This document shows positions 1 through 7,934 of a stretch of DNA of 33,562 bases, in pieces (within the stretch, counting starts at the first letter, position 1; each line of letters begins with the position of its first letter). Origin of the DNA: Granulosicoccus sp. (GTDB taxonomy: Bacteria > Pseudomonadota > Gammaproteobacteria > Granulosicoccales > Granulosicoccaceae); contig JALZWO010000206.1 of the NCBI GenBank assembly GCA_023300375.1, positions 1 to 33,562 on the forward strand, in the 5' to 3' direction. A model generated the notes under the pieces. The model ran no database searches and was not told the origin of the DNA. It saw only the letters and a program-made list of their open reading frames with translations. A program made the position numbers and the translations under genes.

Positions 1-90
1 AGAAGCGTGGACGCCCCCTCTGTCAGGATTGTTGCAGCCTCTCACTGAGAGAATTCTTATAATATAGAGAGGGCAAGAGAATGAACAAAG

Positions 91-573
91 ATGGGTTATT
101 CCGCAGAACGTAAAGAGGCGGTGCTCAAGAAGCTAATGCTACCCAACAGCCTGTCAATGGCAGAGCTGTCAAAACTAGAAGGCATCAGCGATGCAACCCT
201 GTATACCTAGTGTAAACAAGCCAGAGCACAGGGTCGACTTATGCCAGATTCAGACAACACACCTGACGATTGGAGTTGACGCGACAAGTTTGCAGCCGTG
301 ATGGAAACTGCCGCCATGTCACAGAACGACATAGCCGCCTACTGTCACCAGAAAGGAATTTATCCAGAGCAGCTGGTAGCTTGGCGTAGTGCCTGCGAGC
401 AAGCAAACGACTGGAGCCAAACGTCGGAAAAAGAGCTCAAGGAGGCGACGCAGGGCGAGCGTAAGAAAAACAAACAATTGCAGAAGGAGCTTTATCAGCA
501 GGCACGTAATGAGCACCCAGAACGCTGGAGTGGAAAACCCGTAACTGGACGCGCGATGAAACGACTACGTTGA
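91..573 (+). pseudogene. IS3-type transposase OrfA remnant, two in-frame stops
   Basis: The reading frame from ATG 91 begins MGYSAERKEAVLKK and continues through SMAELSKLEGISDATLY, a helix-turn-helix typical of the OrfA proteins of IS3-family elements. Those proteins bind the element ends and normally act with the OrfB integrase made by frameshifting. The frame is broken by TAG at 208-210, where the family usually has Trp, and by TGA at 277-279. It then stays open to 573 (YPEQLVAWRSACEQANDW is the conserved middle part). The usual C-terminal coiled-coil segment is lost after about residue 155, and no OrfB follows, since the next gene is on the other strand. This is a dead fragment of an insertion sequence; I could not define the IS ends. 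Family assignment rests on remembered sequence pattern. Confidence 0.75.
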
Positions 574-596
574 ACGCAGATAAACAGGAGGAAAAA

Positions 597-1394
597 CTAC
601 AGAACGCAGCTTGAAAAAATGCTGCAACATTCTTGACAACCACCACCAAGGTCATATTGCAATTGAATCCCCCGACCGCTGTTGCTTTCCATGCCTAGGT
701 AACGACCTTCTGAGTAATTTAATCTCCGTTCGAATTGCTGTGCTCTCTCAGGAGAACCCGTATCTCTAGAAGTTAGTGATAAATCCAAATCTCGTGTGGG
801 TATTTTTGTGAACTTCCAGTAGCTGCCTCTTTTAGATTGATTTTTACATTCATAAGTCCCACTAAGTTGAATTGGGAACATAATGCCTTCAGGGAGCTTT
901 GTGTGACGGGTACTTTCAGTTGCCGTCGCATCGAAAGGTTTCAGAATTATTTCACCACAGTTTCTGTGGGCGACAATTCCTTTAAGTTGATTGCCGTCAT
1001 AGGTTACCCTTAAGGAAATAATTGCAGTGTTAGAAGATTTTTGAATCCACTCAATACCCTGCAAAAGCAGTTAGTCACCTTTGCGCCATATTCCCATAGT
1101 GTAAGTGCCGGCTGGAACCGGCTTGGCATCTTTTCCTGGTTTGAAATCAAACCGTGCAGTTTCTTCATCAACGATGGTAAGCGTAGCCACTCGTGCTTGG
1201 CTGGAGCAACTGTAGTTGCCACTCCATATTCCACTAAACTCTGCTGAAAAGGCGCTGCTAGGGCCAATCAAAACACCCAATAACACGAGAACTTTAATCA
1301 ACCATAGAGCAGGTGAGCACTTACAATATCCACACTGAAGATTTGGCTTGTCTTTAAAATAAACCAAATCAACAAACAATGCCATCTTTAGCAA
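597..1394 (-). pseudogene. Small exported beta-rich protein gene broken by in-frame TAA
   Basis: Two reading frames, 1394-1071 and 1064-597, lie in the same phase and are separated only by a TAA at 1073-1071. The first begins with a hydrophobic export signal (LIKVLVLLGVLIGPSSAFSA, cleavage likely after SAFSA). It then reads FSGIWSGNYSC, LTI and FDFKP, and after the stop the frame continues with GIEWIQKSS and LKGIVAHRNCG. Together these resemble one small secreted domain with a G-W-G-Y-C start, a central WI motif and a final G-x-C motif. I therefore read it as one gene with a premature stop, although a short exported protein ending at 1071 is possible. The last 40 or so residues before 597 look random and probably run past the original end. 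No known function; no clear neighbour relation. Confidence 0.5.
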
Positions 1395-1474
1395 TGAAGG
1401 CTATCCTGAATTTTTGACGTGATAGGTGGGTGTCGTTTGCCGACAGCTTCTTGCAACGTAGATACAAACCCCCA

Positions 1475-4400
1475 CTAAGCCACAGCAGCTCGATAGTTCA
1501 AGAACGCCTGCGCGGGTAACGCTTGCTGTAATTTCCAAGTGATCGCCATCGGTTGTTCACCCACATGTGATACGTAGTCAGCAAGGCCCACGCACAGGTA
1601 GGGAGCTGTGCGCCCATAGTCATCTTTTTTTCCATGTCGAACAAACAAGGCTACTTGACTACCATTAGCACGATGATGGATATAACGCTGCCCAGTGACT
1701 GATGCTTCCCGCGTCCGACCCTGGCTCTCCCAATGAAATAATTCACGAGTAATTGCATAGTCACGATACATAGTGGATGGACTGAAATCACGGTCGCTTT
1801 TGTTTAACGTAATAAAGAACAGATCAATGTTGCGATTCTCAACCCACTTAACGCCTTCTCTCACCTGAGGTGGTTTCTCCGGCGAACCAACATCAAACGC
1901 TGCGAGTATTTCGTTGAGACTGTAACTGGCGTGTAGCAACAACGGGGCTTCTTTTCCAAAAACCGCCCTACCTGTCTGAACATCACGACTCGTGCAAAGT
2001 AGTTGTAGCATCTGCAGAAGTTCTTGCAGCAACGGCTGACAACCCCAAAGGCGCCTCCAACCTTCCTCAAGCGACAACCCTTTGCTTACACCCCATATCA
2101 GGTAATGAAGTTGTGTGGCAAAACGACGTTCTTCTTCGTTTAGCTTAGCCACAAGAGGTGGACTATCGGCACTAAGCCATTTTACGAAAAGCGCACGACG
2201 GTTGTCGTCGTCGATGTACAACATGCGGCCGATAGCCCGACCTAGTGTTTTTTCATGGTCACCGGGTTTCCCCTCTAGGTATCCGCTGGCCCGTCGTAAC
2301 TCAGTATAGAAGTGGCTGCCTGTATAAATATCTGGAAGCTCTAAGCCAGTGGCTTCAAGAAAAGAGGCGAGATCCAAGTCGCCTAATGCCTTCGATTCTC
2401 TTTTTCTATCTGCCCAGCTAATGGGAATAGCTGCCCGAATGTTATCCAGAACTACTTGCTTGCTGATCTTGTCTAGTGTTATCGAACAACCCGCTGGCAA
2501 GAACGGGAAGTCGTCTTGAATTTGCTTCTCTACCTCCGGGCGTGTACCACCCAATAGTTTTCTGAAGCGTTGATCGAAGCGGAAGTCGGTTCGTTGGTGC
2601 CCCACAAAATCGAGTACCGTTAATACATCTTTGACCGAGTTCGCTCCATCTTCCGTTCGGCGTAAACCTCGGCCAAGCTGTTGGAGGAAAACTGTTGCAC
2701 TCTCGGTAGGTCGTAGAAACAGAACAGTATCAACTTCAGGTATGTCAACGCCTTCGTTGAATACATCAACAGCAAAAATTACTTGAATAACACCGGTGCG
2801 TAGCTGATCTATTGCAGTTGCTCGCTCGTCTCTATGCGTTTCACCTAAGACAGCGATTGCATTCAACCCAGCCGCCTGGAACCGACTAGCCATAAATTTT
2901 GCGTGATCTACAGATACGCAAAATCCTAGCGCACGCATAGATGAGGCATCAGTCACCTTATCTTTCAGCGCTTGAAGTACCTTGCCAAGCCACACGTCGT
3001 TGGCCGTGTAGAGGTTAGTGAGCTCGTTGGTGTCATAGCCGCCTTTCACCCAAGACACATCAGATAAGTCGGTGCCATCAGCAATACCGAAGTAATGAAA
3101 AGGCGACAAATATTGTTGCTCAAGCGCATCCCATAATCGAAGCTCAGCGGCGATTCGCCCTTCAAATATGTCTGCTACGTTGACACCGTCTGTGCGTTCT
3201 GGTGTTGCTGTCAACCCTAGCAGCTCTTTAGGCTGAACCCAATCAAGCAAGCCCTTGTAGCTGGGTGCTTCGGCATGATGGAATTCATCAATAATGACGA
3301 CATCAAAATGATCCTTAGGCAAGGCATTTAATGTACCTGCATTGATGCTTTGAATAGACGCAAACACATGTGTCCATTGATCAGGCTTCTCTCCATCTAC
3401 CCACAACTCCCCAAACGATGCAGAGCGCAATGCGAGCCTGAAGGTATGTAAACTCTGTCGCAGTATTTCCTTCCTATGTGCCACAAACAACAAATTGGCG
3501 CGTCCAGTGTCAGCGTCCATTCTACGGCGCAAGTTACGGTAATCGATGGCAGCCATCACGGTCTTACCGGTGCCGGTGGCTGCGACAATCAGGTTGCGAT
3601 GATGCCCTAACGTTCGCTCAAACTCGAGTTGTTCCAACAGTCCCTGCTGGAAAGGCTTAGGCATTAAATCAACGAACGAGAAATCGAACTCGTTGTTGCT
3701 TCTGGGCTGCGTCGCCACTCGATGTTGCGCCGCAAATTCTTCTGGGTCGTAGGGTACAAAATTGTCATCACGCCAGTAAGACTCGAAGGTGGCATCAAAC
3801 TTCTCAACCAAAGCAGCATTGCCCACAACCGATGCACGAACGTTCCATTCAAGCCCAGTAACCTGCGCCTGATGTGTCAAATTCGAGGAACCGATGTAAA
3901 CAGTGGTAAAGCCACTATGCCGACGAAATAGCCATGCCTTAGCATGTAGCCGAGTAGCGGTGCGATCGTAGGATACGCGCACCTCTGCGCCAGCGGCGCA
4001 CAACTCATCTAAAGCTCGTTGCTCGGTGGTGCCTGTGTAAGTTGTGGTCATCACCCGAACTACGCCGCCCTTTTGTGTCAACTGACGAATATGAGGAAGA
4101 AGCTGCCGAACACCTGTGAAGCGGATAAATGCTCCAAGGATATCCACGCCATCTGCTGATAGCAGCTCTGACTCCAGTTGACCCACCAGCGTGGGTTCAC
4201 CCGGTGCATTGGTCAGTAATGCTGTTTGCCCGAGCGCTATCTTCGGATGAGACACCGCTACTGCCTCACCTGTTGGCGTAGCTGCACGCAATGATGTGAG
4301 CACATGCGGTTTGACAAGGGCTACCACTGAATCATCACAGGCTTGCAGCTTTGGCAATCGTGCGCTCAAGTGATCAATCAACACATTGACTAAGTCAGCT

Positions 4401-4594
4401 CCAGCGTTCACCCGCTCCTTATCTGGGAATGCAGATATGGCACGATGCAGCACCGAGGCCATTAAGAGTGAATAGTATTCGGCAGCCTCCGAGGCGTCCA
4501 CTTCATTTGCCACACTGACAAGATCAGTGTTCGTCAAAGCCTGCTCAACAGCTTGTGTAATTAGCGTGTCGTAGGCACCACGATGTAGTTTCAC
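1475..4594 (-). CDS. PLD-nuclease / SF2 helicase / DUF3427 protein
   Basis: This 1039-residue protein fuses three modules. Residues about 130-280 are a phospholipase-D-like nuclease domain with HAK at 217-219 followed by GSSN at 235-238, the usual HxK...N half-site. Residues about 310-690 are a superfamily 2 helicase with Walker A GTGKT (341-345), DEFH (436-439), TATP (462-465) and a motif VI reading QQLGRGLRR. The C-terminal region (about 900-1030) matches the DUF3427 pattern, including the FHWESQ segment. Proteins of this build are cytoplasmic, ATP-dependent DNA enzymes and are suspected of roles in genome defence; that role is inference. The start is GTG at 4594 with only a weak ribosome site; no in-frame ATG is near. 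It stands alone on the minus strand with no methylase beside it. Confidence 0.88.
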   Translation of the reverse strand: MKLHRGAYDTLITQAVEQALTNTDLVSVANEVDASEAAEYYSLLMASVLHRAISAFPDKERVNAGADLVNVLIDHLSARLPKLQACDDSVVALVKPHVLTSLRAATPTGEAVAVSHPKIALGQTALLTNAPGEPTLVGQLESELLSADGVDILGAFIRFTGVRQLLPHIRQLTQKGGVVRVMTTTYTGTTEQRALDELCAAGAEVRVSYDRTATRLHAKAWLFRRHSGFTTVYIGSSNLTHQAQVTGLEWNVRASVVGNAALVEKFDATFESYWRDDNFVPYDPEEFAAQHRVATQPRSNNEFDFSFVDLMPKPFQQGLLEQLEFERTLGHHRNLIVAATGTGKTVMAAIDYRNLRRRMDADTGRANLLFVAHRKEILRQSLHTFRLALRSASFGELWVDGEKPDQWTHVFASIQSINAGTLNALPKDHFDVVIIDEFHHAEAPSYKGLLDWVQPKELLGLTATPERTDGVNVADIFEGRIAAELRLWDALEQQYLSPFHYFGIADGTDLSDVSWVKGGYDTNELTNLYTANDVWLGKVLQALKDKVTDASSMRALGFCVSVDHAKFMASRFQAAGLNAIAVLGETHRDERATAIDQLRTGVIQVIFAVDVFNEGVDIPEVDTVLFLRPTESATVFLQQLGRGLRRTEDGANSVKDVLTVLDFVGHQRTDFRFDQRFRKLLGGTRPEVEKQIQDDFPFLPAGCSITLDKISKQVVLDNIRAAIPISWADRKRESKALGDLDLASFLEATGLELPDIYTGSHFYTELRRASGYLEGKPGDHEKTLGRAIGRMLYIDDDNRRALFVKWLSADSPPLVAKLNEEERRFATQLHYLIWGVSKGLSLEEGWRRLWGCQPLLQELLQMLQLLCTSRDVQTGRAVFGKEAPLLLHASYSLNEILAAFDVGSPEKPPQVREGVKWVENRNIDLFFITLNKSDRDFSPSTMYRDYAITRELFHWESQGRTREASVTGQRYIHHRANGSQVALFVRHGKKDDYGRTAPYLCVGLADYVSHVGEQPMAITWKLQQALPAQAFLNYRAAVA

Positions 4595-4599
4595 TTGGG

Positions 4600-4740
4600 A
4601 AGCTCGACATTGGAACGGTAGCTGCCAGGGTACGACAAGAACTCAATAAAATTACAAACCAAGTGGTTTTTCCTCAAGAGAAGTTTAAGATTGCAGCAAA
4701 TAAGAAGAACGGTACGGCCAGCAAAATGAACGTTGTATAG
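4600..4740 (+). pseudogene. 3' gene fragment, not recognised
   Basis: A 46-codon open stretch ends at TAG 4738-4740 and has a protein-like composition, reading VAARVRQELNKITNQVVF and ending KKNGTASKMNVV. It has no start codon with a ribosome site, and its upstream end runs into the antisense of the helicase start. It looks like the tail of a gene whose body was removed when the helicase region was inserted. I do not recognise the family. It could also be chance coding-like sequence. Confidence 0.3.
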
Positions 4741-4815
4741 AAATTGAGCATTCCTTCCATAATCAGGAAAGGCTCTTAGTGTTTTATCACTTCCCTGCTT
4801 CCAAGGAATACCTTT

Positions 4816-5250
4816 GTGTTAAAGACTGCGGTAATACACCCCACTATCATGGAAGTGCTGGCGCGTTCAGGCCACTTCGCACAGGTTGTCATTGCGGACG
4901 GTAATTTGCCCGTCGGCGCGATGACAGGCCCTAACTCCACCACGGTGCATCTCAACTTTCGTCCCGGGCTACTAGATGCTCTCACGGTGCTTGAAGGCAT
5001 ACTGGAAGTCTGCCCTATTCAGGGTGCGATCGTGATGGAAAAGCCTGCAGAAGCAAGCGCAGAAATACACGATGCCTATAAAAAACTGCTCGGCGATGTC
5101 ACGTGGGACACCTTAGAGCGTTGGGCGTTCTACGAAAAGATCAGAAAACCGGCCACCACATTGATTATTCAAACGGGTGAGCAACGTCGCTTTGCGAATT
5201 TAATTCTGACCGTTGGTGTGGTGAAAATGGCTGAAGAAATAGGTTTTTAG
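4816..5250 (+). CDS. RbsD/FucU-family sugar mutarotase
   Basis: The 144-residue product matches RbsD/FucU mutarotases in length and layout. These cytoplasmic ring-forming enzymes interconvert the anomers or ring forms of sugars such as ribose or fucose before phosphorylation. The N-terminus MLKTAVIHPTIMEVLARSGH carries the conserved GH (His20), followed by D28 and NLP. The C-terminal part has WAFYEKI and a TGE...NLILTVGV ending, which is closer to FucU than to RbsD. The start is GTG 4816, chosen because AAGGA lies at 4803-4807. The FGGY sugar kinase 2.7 kb downstream, now separated by the AbiE unit, suggests a sugar-use locus. The actual sugar cannot be told from sequence. Confidence 0.85.
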   Translation: MLKTAVIHPTIMEVLARSGHFAQVVIADGNLPVGAMTGPNSTTVHLNFRPGLLDALTVLEGILEVCPIQGAIVMEKPAEASAEIHDAYKKLLGDVTWDTLERWAFYEKIRKPATTLIIQTGEQRRFANLILTVGVVKMAEEIGF

Positions 5251-5443
5251 CGACACAATAGTATTCACTAAAAAGATGCGTTTAGAAAAAGGAAATTCGG
5301 AATTATCAGGCTACCGTAAGGCGAATGATTCGCAGTGCATCGGTGCGGAAAAATCACCTAGTCGCGAGTAAGCTAAAAATTCTTGAACTACTAGAGTTTG
5401 CCCCCAGTATGCTCTTCTTTACATAACTGCGAGAGCACCTAAA

Positions 5444-5977
5444 GTGAACCCTCAAAAGCTGGCCTCGGGAGCTGTCTTCCCCAACATCACTGTGCCTAAA
5501 CTGGGCGGTGGCGAAATCACTCTGGGTAAGCCTGCTGCTCCCAATGATTGGCAACTAGTCATTATTTATCGTGGCAAGCATTGCCCTTTGTGTACTCGAT
5601 TGTTAACGGAGCTCAACGACTCTTTATCTGCGCTAAGCGATCTGAAAGTAGATGTAGTCGCAGTCTCAGCTGACTCCGCAGAAAAGGCGCAAGCGCAGAT
5701 TGAGCCGTTGGCTGTGGGTTACAGCGTTGGTTACGATTTAAGCCTCGAACATATGACGGAACTGGGTCTGTATATCTCTAACCCGCGCTCACCAGAAGAA
5801 ACCGACAGGCCTTTCGCTGAACCGGGTGCTTTTGTAATTAATGACAAGGGCGAGCTACAACTGATCGACATCTCCAATGCGCCTTTCCTCCGACCGCATC
5901 TACCGAGCGTGTTAGCAGGATTGGGCTTTATCCGTAATCCTGAAAACAATTACCCGATACGTGGCACATACAGCTAG
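5444..5977 (+). CDS. Peroxiredoxin-like (AhpC/TSA, CxxC) protein
   Basis: The 177-residue protein has the thioredoxin-fold peroxiredoxin layout: LASGAVFPNITVPKLGGG at the N-terminus, a strand VIIYRG leading to HCPLC (Cys47 and Cys50), then VVAVSADS, and GAFVINDKGEL near the end. Such proteins reduce peroxides or act as thiol oxidoreductases in the cytoplasm. The CxxC spacing is that of the AhpC/TSA-like branch (PRX-like) rather than of classic 2-Cys peroxiredoxins. The start is GTG 5444; the ribosome site is poor, so the true start is somewhat uncertain. Its last four codons and stop lie inside the first 78-bp direct repeat, so an insertion next to it left the gene intact. Confidence 0.85.
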   Translation: MNPQKLASGAVFPNITVPKLGGGEITLGKPAAPNDWQLVIIYRGKHCPLCTRLLTELNDSLSALSDLKVDVVAVSADSAEKAQAQIEPLAVGYSVGYDLSLEHMTELGLYISNPRSPEETDRPFAEPGAFVINDKGELQLIDISNAPFLRPHLPSVLAGLGFIRNPENNYPIRGTYS

Positions 5978-6031
5978 ATGCTTTAGTGTTGTAGGAGGTA
6001 TTTGTGTAGCTCGAATCAGCTATTTAGCCTA
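5954..6031 (+). repeat. 78-bp direct repeat, left copy
   Basis: These bases recur at 7815-7892, 1861 bp away, with a single mismatch (T at 5962 versus C at 7823). The copy includes the last codons and stop of the peroxiredoxin gene and then 54 bp of downstream sequence. The two copies enclose the AbiE operon. Confidence 0.97.
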
Positions 6032-6039
6032 CGGGGCAT

Positions 6040-6083
6040 AGGGACTACAAACCGCCTCTTCCTTGGCAGTTTTGTAGATCCCT
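6040..6083. repeat. Imperfect hairpin, 12-13 bp arms with one bulged base
   Basis: AGGGACTACAAA at 6040-6051 pairs with TTTGTAGATCCCT at 6071-6083, leaving one unpaired base in the right arm and a 19-base loop. It starts 9 bp inside the left direct repeat boundary. There is no run of T after it, so it is a poor terminator. Its role is unknown; it could be part of the recombination site of the AbiE unit or an end of the upstream transcript. Confidence 0.55.
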
Positions 6084-6111
6084 TGCTTTACCCTAGTGCT
6101 GCATAAATTTT

Positions 6112-6136
6112 ATAGTCGCGGTACTGCGACTGTTGC
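6112..6136. repeat. 25-bp dispersed repeat, copy 1
   Basis: This 25-bp stretch matches 11419-11443 at 22 of 25 positions, all three differences being transitions. Here it contains a perfect 6-bp inverted repeat, AGTCGC (6114-6119) and GCGACT (6126-6131). The second copy forms the 3' end of the broken FG-GAP/Fn3 gene, so this copy may be a scrap of a related gene. Chance similarity is not fully excluded. Confidence 0.4.
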
Positions 6137-6177
6137 ATAATGCAGGTATATATTGACATTTACCTACTATATGCAAC
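6132..6177. promoter_or_regulatory. Inverted repeat, candidate AbiEi operator/promoter
   Basis: A 17-bp arm at 6132-6148 (GTTGCATAATGCAGGTA) is matched in inverted orientation by 6161-6177 with 14 of 17 pairs, across a 12-bp spacer. The spacer holds TTGACA at 6153-6158, a consensus -35 box; a -10 is not clear (TACTAT at 6164-6169 is the best looking hexamer but does not pair with this -35). AbiEi antitoxins are known to repress their own operon by binding inverted repeats upstream. The position, 12 bp before the preferred abiEi start, fits that role. Confidence 0.6.
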
Positions 6178-6188
6178 AATATACAGAA

Positions 6189-6788
6189 ATGGGAACCTCA
6201 CAACAACGTGTCTTAGATCTCGCTGCAAAACGCGGTCTTATTCGCCCGCGCGATCTCGCTGAGCATGGCCTACCCAGTGTCACGCTAACGAGAATGGTTC
6301 GCCAAGGCTTACTAAACAGGGTGGGCCGAGGACTTTATGCCATTCCTGGACGTTCAGAGTCGGAGCACGGTTCGCTCGCAGAGATAGCACACACACATCC
6401 GCAGGCCATTTTCTGCCTACTCTCGGCACTGCGTTTACATGATCTTACTACGCAGGCACCCTTTGAAGTTTGGCTCGCCATTCCCAACAAATCGCGCCCA
6501 CCAAAAATTGATTACCCACCGCTTCGAATCGTGCGTTTTTCTGGTGTGGCACTGACTGAAGGGATCGAAGAGCATCAGATTGATGCTGTAACTGTGCTAG
6601 CTACCAACATTGCTCGTACAGTCGCCGATTGCTTCAAATTTCGTAATAAGATTGGTCTCGACGTCGCTTTGGAAGCACTGCAAGAGGCATGGCGCGAGAA
6701 ACGCGTGACTATGGACGAACTATGGCACTATGCCGCCGTCTGTCGCGTGACCAATGTGATGCGACCGTACATGGAAAGCCTGCCATGA
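6189..6788 (+). CDS. abiEi: AbiEi-type antitoxin / autorepressor
   Basis: The 199-residue protein is an AbiEi antitoxin, the protective partner of type IV toxin-antitoxin pairs. It has an N-terminal winged helix (RVLDLAAKRGLIRPRDLAEH, then VTLTRMVRQGLLNRVGRGLY) for DNA binding. The larger C-terminal domain carries FCLLSALRLHDLTTQAPFEVW, RIVRFSG and TVADCFKFRNKIGLDVALEAL. The family neutralises AbiEii without binding it tightly and represses the operon. I chose ATG 6189 because homologues begin near the RVLDLA helix. ATG 6171 and TTG 6153 are in frame, but 6153 would lie in the -35-like box. The stop overlaps the abiEii start (ATGA), so the two are co-translated. Confidence 0.9.
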   Translation: MGTSQQRVLDLAAKRGLIRPRDLAEHGLPSVTLTRMVRQGLLNRVGRGLYAIPGRSESEHGSLAEIAHTHPQAIFCLLSALRLHDLTTQAPFEVWLAIPNKSRPPKIDYPPLRIVRFSGVALTEGIEEHQIDAVTVLATNIARTVADCFKFRNKIGLDVALEALQEAWREKRVTMDELWHYAAVCRVTNVMRPYMESLP

Positions 6789-7696
6789 ACGAGCGCAATG
6801 TAGCAGCCTCAGTACGTGCTCGGCTGCTCAACCACGCTAGAGAAACAAAACAAGATTTTAATCTCGTACTAACACGCTACGCTATTGAGCGCCTTCTATA
6901 CAGACTTAGCCTATCAACGCACGCCAATAACTTTTTATTGAAAGGCGCGCTGTTGTTTGACTTGTGGTTCGACATTCCTCACCGTCCAACTAGAGATATC
7001 GACTTACTTGGATTCGGTTCGATAGAATTGCCAGACATTGAAAACGTGTTTAAAGACATCTGCAGCCTCGAGATCAATGATGGTGTAGTTTTCCTTGCAC
7101 AGAGCGTGCGTGCAATTGAGATTCGCTCCGATGCGAACTATTCTGGTGCCAGAGTGTTGTTGTTGGGCATGATCGAGAATGCACGCTGCCTGATTCAGAT
7201 CGACATCGGTTTTGGTGATGCGGTAACACCGGGACCAGAATATGCACAATACCCTGTAATGTTCGAGGAATTCGAAGCTCCCCAGCTCCGAGCGTATCCT
7301 CGCTACACAGTGGTAGCTGAGAAATTCGAAGCATTGACAGTTCTTGGAATTGCCAACAGTCGAATGAAGGATTATTTCGACTTATGGATATTTTCACGCT
7401 ATTGCGATTTTGAAGGTGACGTTCTTCGACATGCCGTTCAAGCTACTTTCAATGCTCGCAATACAATATTAACCAGAGAAACGCCTTTCGGCCTTACCTT
7501 GGCATTTGCACAAGATGCACAGAAAGATACACAGTGGCAGGCATTTCTTCGTAAGAATGAACTTGAAGCACCCACACTGAATGAGATTATTGAAGCGCTA
7601 GTTATCTTTATGCAGCCAGTTTTTGAAGCAGCTAGTGATAAATCAGTGCTCAGCACCTATTGGCACGCCGGGGGTCCTTGGTCAGTAGATCGTTGA
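6785..7696 (+). CDS. abiEii: AbiEii-type nucleotidyltransferase toxin
   Basis: This 303-residue protein is a DUF1814/AbiEii nucleotidyltransferase toxin. The polymerase-beta-like catalytic start is visible as FLLKGALLFDLWFDIP followed by TRDIDLLGFG (Asp71 and Asp73 as the DxD metal ligands). Downstream come VVAEKFEALTVLG and RMKDYFDLW, matching the family's later KxD-type motifs. Members modify RNA or block growth, and some stop phage infection by abortive infection; relatives such as MenT transfer nucleotides to tRNA. The start ATG 6785 overlaps the abiEi stop by 4 bp. All key residues are present, so the toxin looks functional. The pair sits alone between 78-bp direct repeats. Confidence 0.9.
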   Translation: MNERNVAASVRARLLNHARETKQDFNLVLTRYAIERLLYRLSLSTHANNFLLKGALLFDLWFDIPHRPTRDIDLLGFGSIELPDIENVFKDICSLEINDGVVFLAQSVRAIEIRSDANYSGARVLLLGMIENARCLIQIDIGFGDAVTPGPEYAQYPVMFEEFEAPQLRAYPRYTVVAEKFEALTVLGIANSRMKDYFDLWIFSRYCDFEGDVLRHAVQATFNARNTILTRETPFGLTLAFAQDAQKDTQWQAFLRKNELEAPTLNEIIEALVIFMQPVFEAASDKSVLSTYWHAGGPWSVDR

Positions 7697-7814
7697 GATA
7701 TAACTTGGGGTGGGATCCACACGCCGCAGCGAACTATCACAGGACTAGAAATCATCCGACGATTGGGTTAATCCAGGCTAATGAGGTATTTCGGAAAACA
7801 TACATCTCAGAGCG

Positions 7815-7892
7815 CCGATACGCGGCACATACAGCTAGATGCTTTAGTGTTGTAGGAGGTATTTGTGTAGCTCGAATCAGCTATTTAGCCTA
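7815..7892 (+). repeat. 78-bp direct repeat, right copy
   Basis: This is the second copy of the sequence at 5954-6031 (77 of 78 identical). It lies between abiEii and the sugar kinase and includes a non-functional copy of the peroxiredoxin gene tail. Outside the repeat, left and right flanks differ. The 118 bp between abiEii and this copy show no gene. Confidence 0.97.
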
Positions 7893-7934
7893 ACCTTATC
7901 GGCACTTACTACAGCGGTAGCAAAATGGGCAACA

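Noticed and set aside
5954-7892. AbiE unit as an integron gene cassette
   Set aside because: The bulged hairpin and single-operon cargo suggested it. A GCCTAAC (RYYYAAC-like) occurs only at the right repeat end (7888-7894), the left copy has GCCTACG, and I found no matching GTTRRRY core or integrase.
7863-7934. Upstream extension of the sugar kinase reading frame
   Set aside because: The extra 24 residues come from the direct repeat and lie before the conserved FGGY start.
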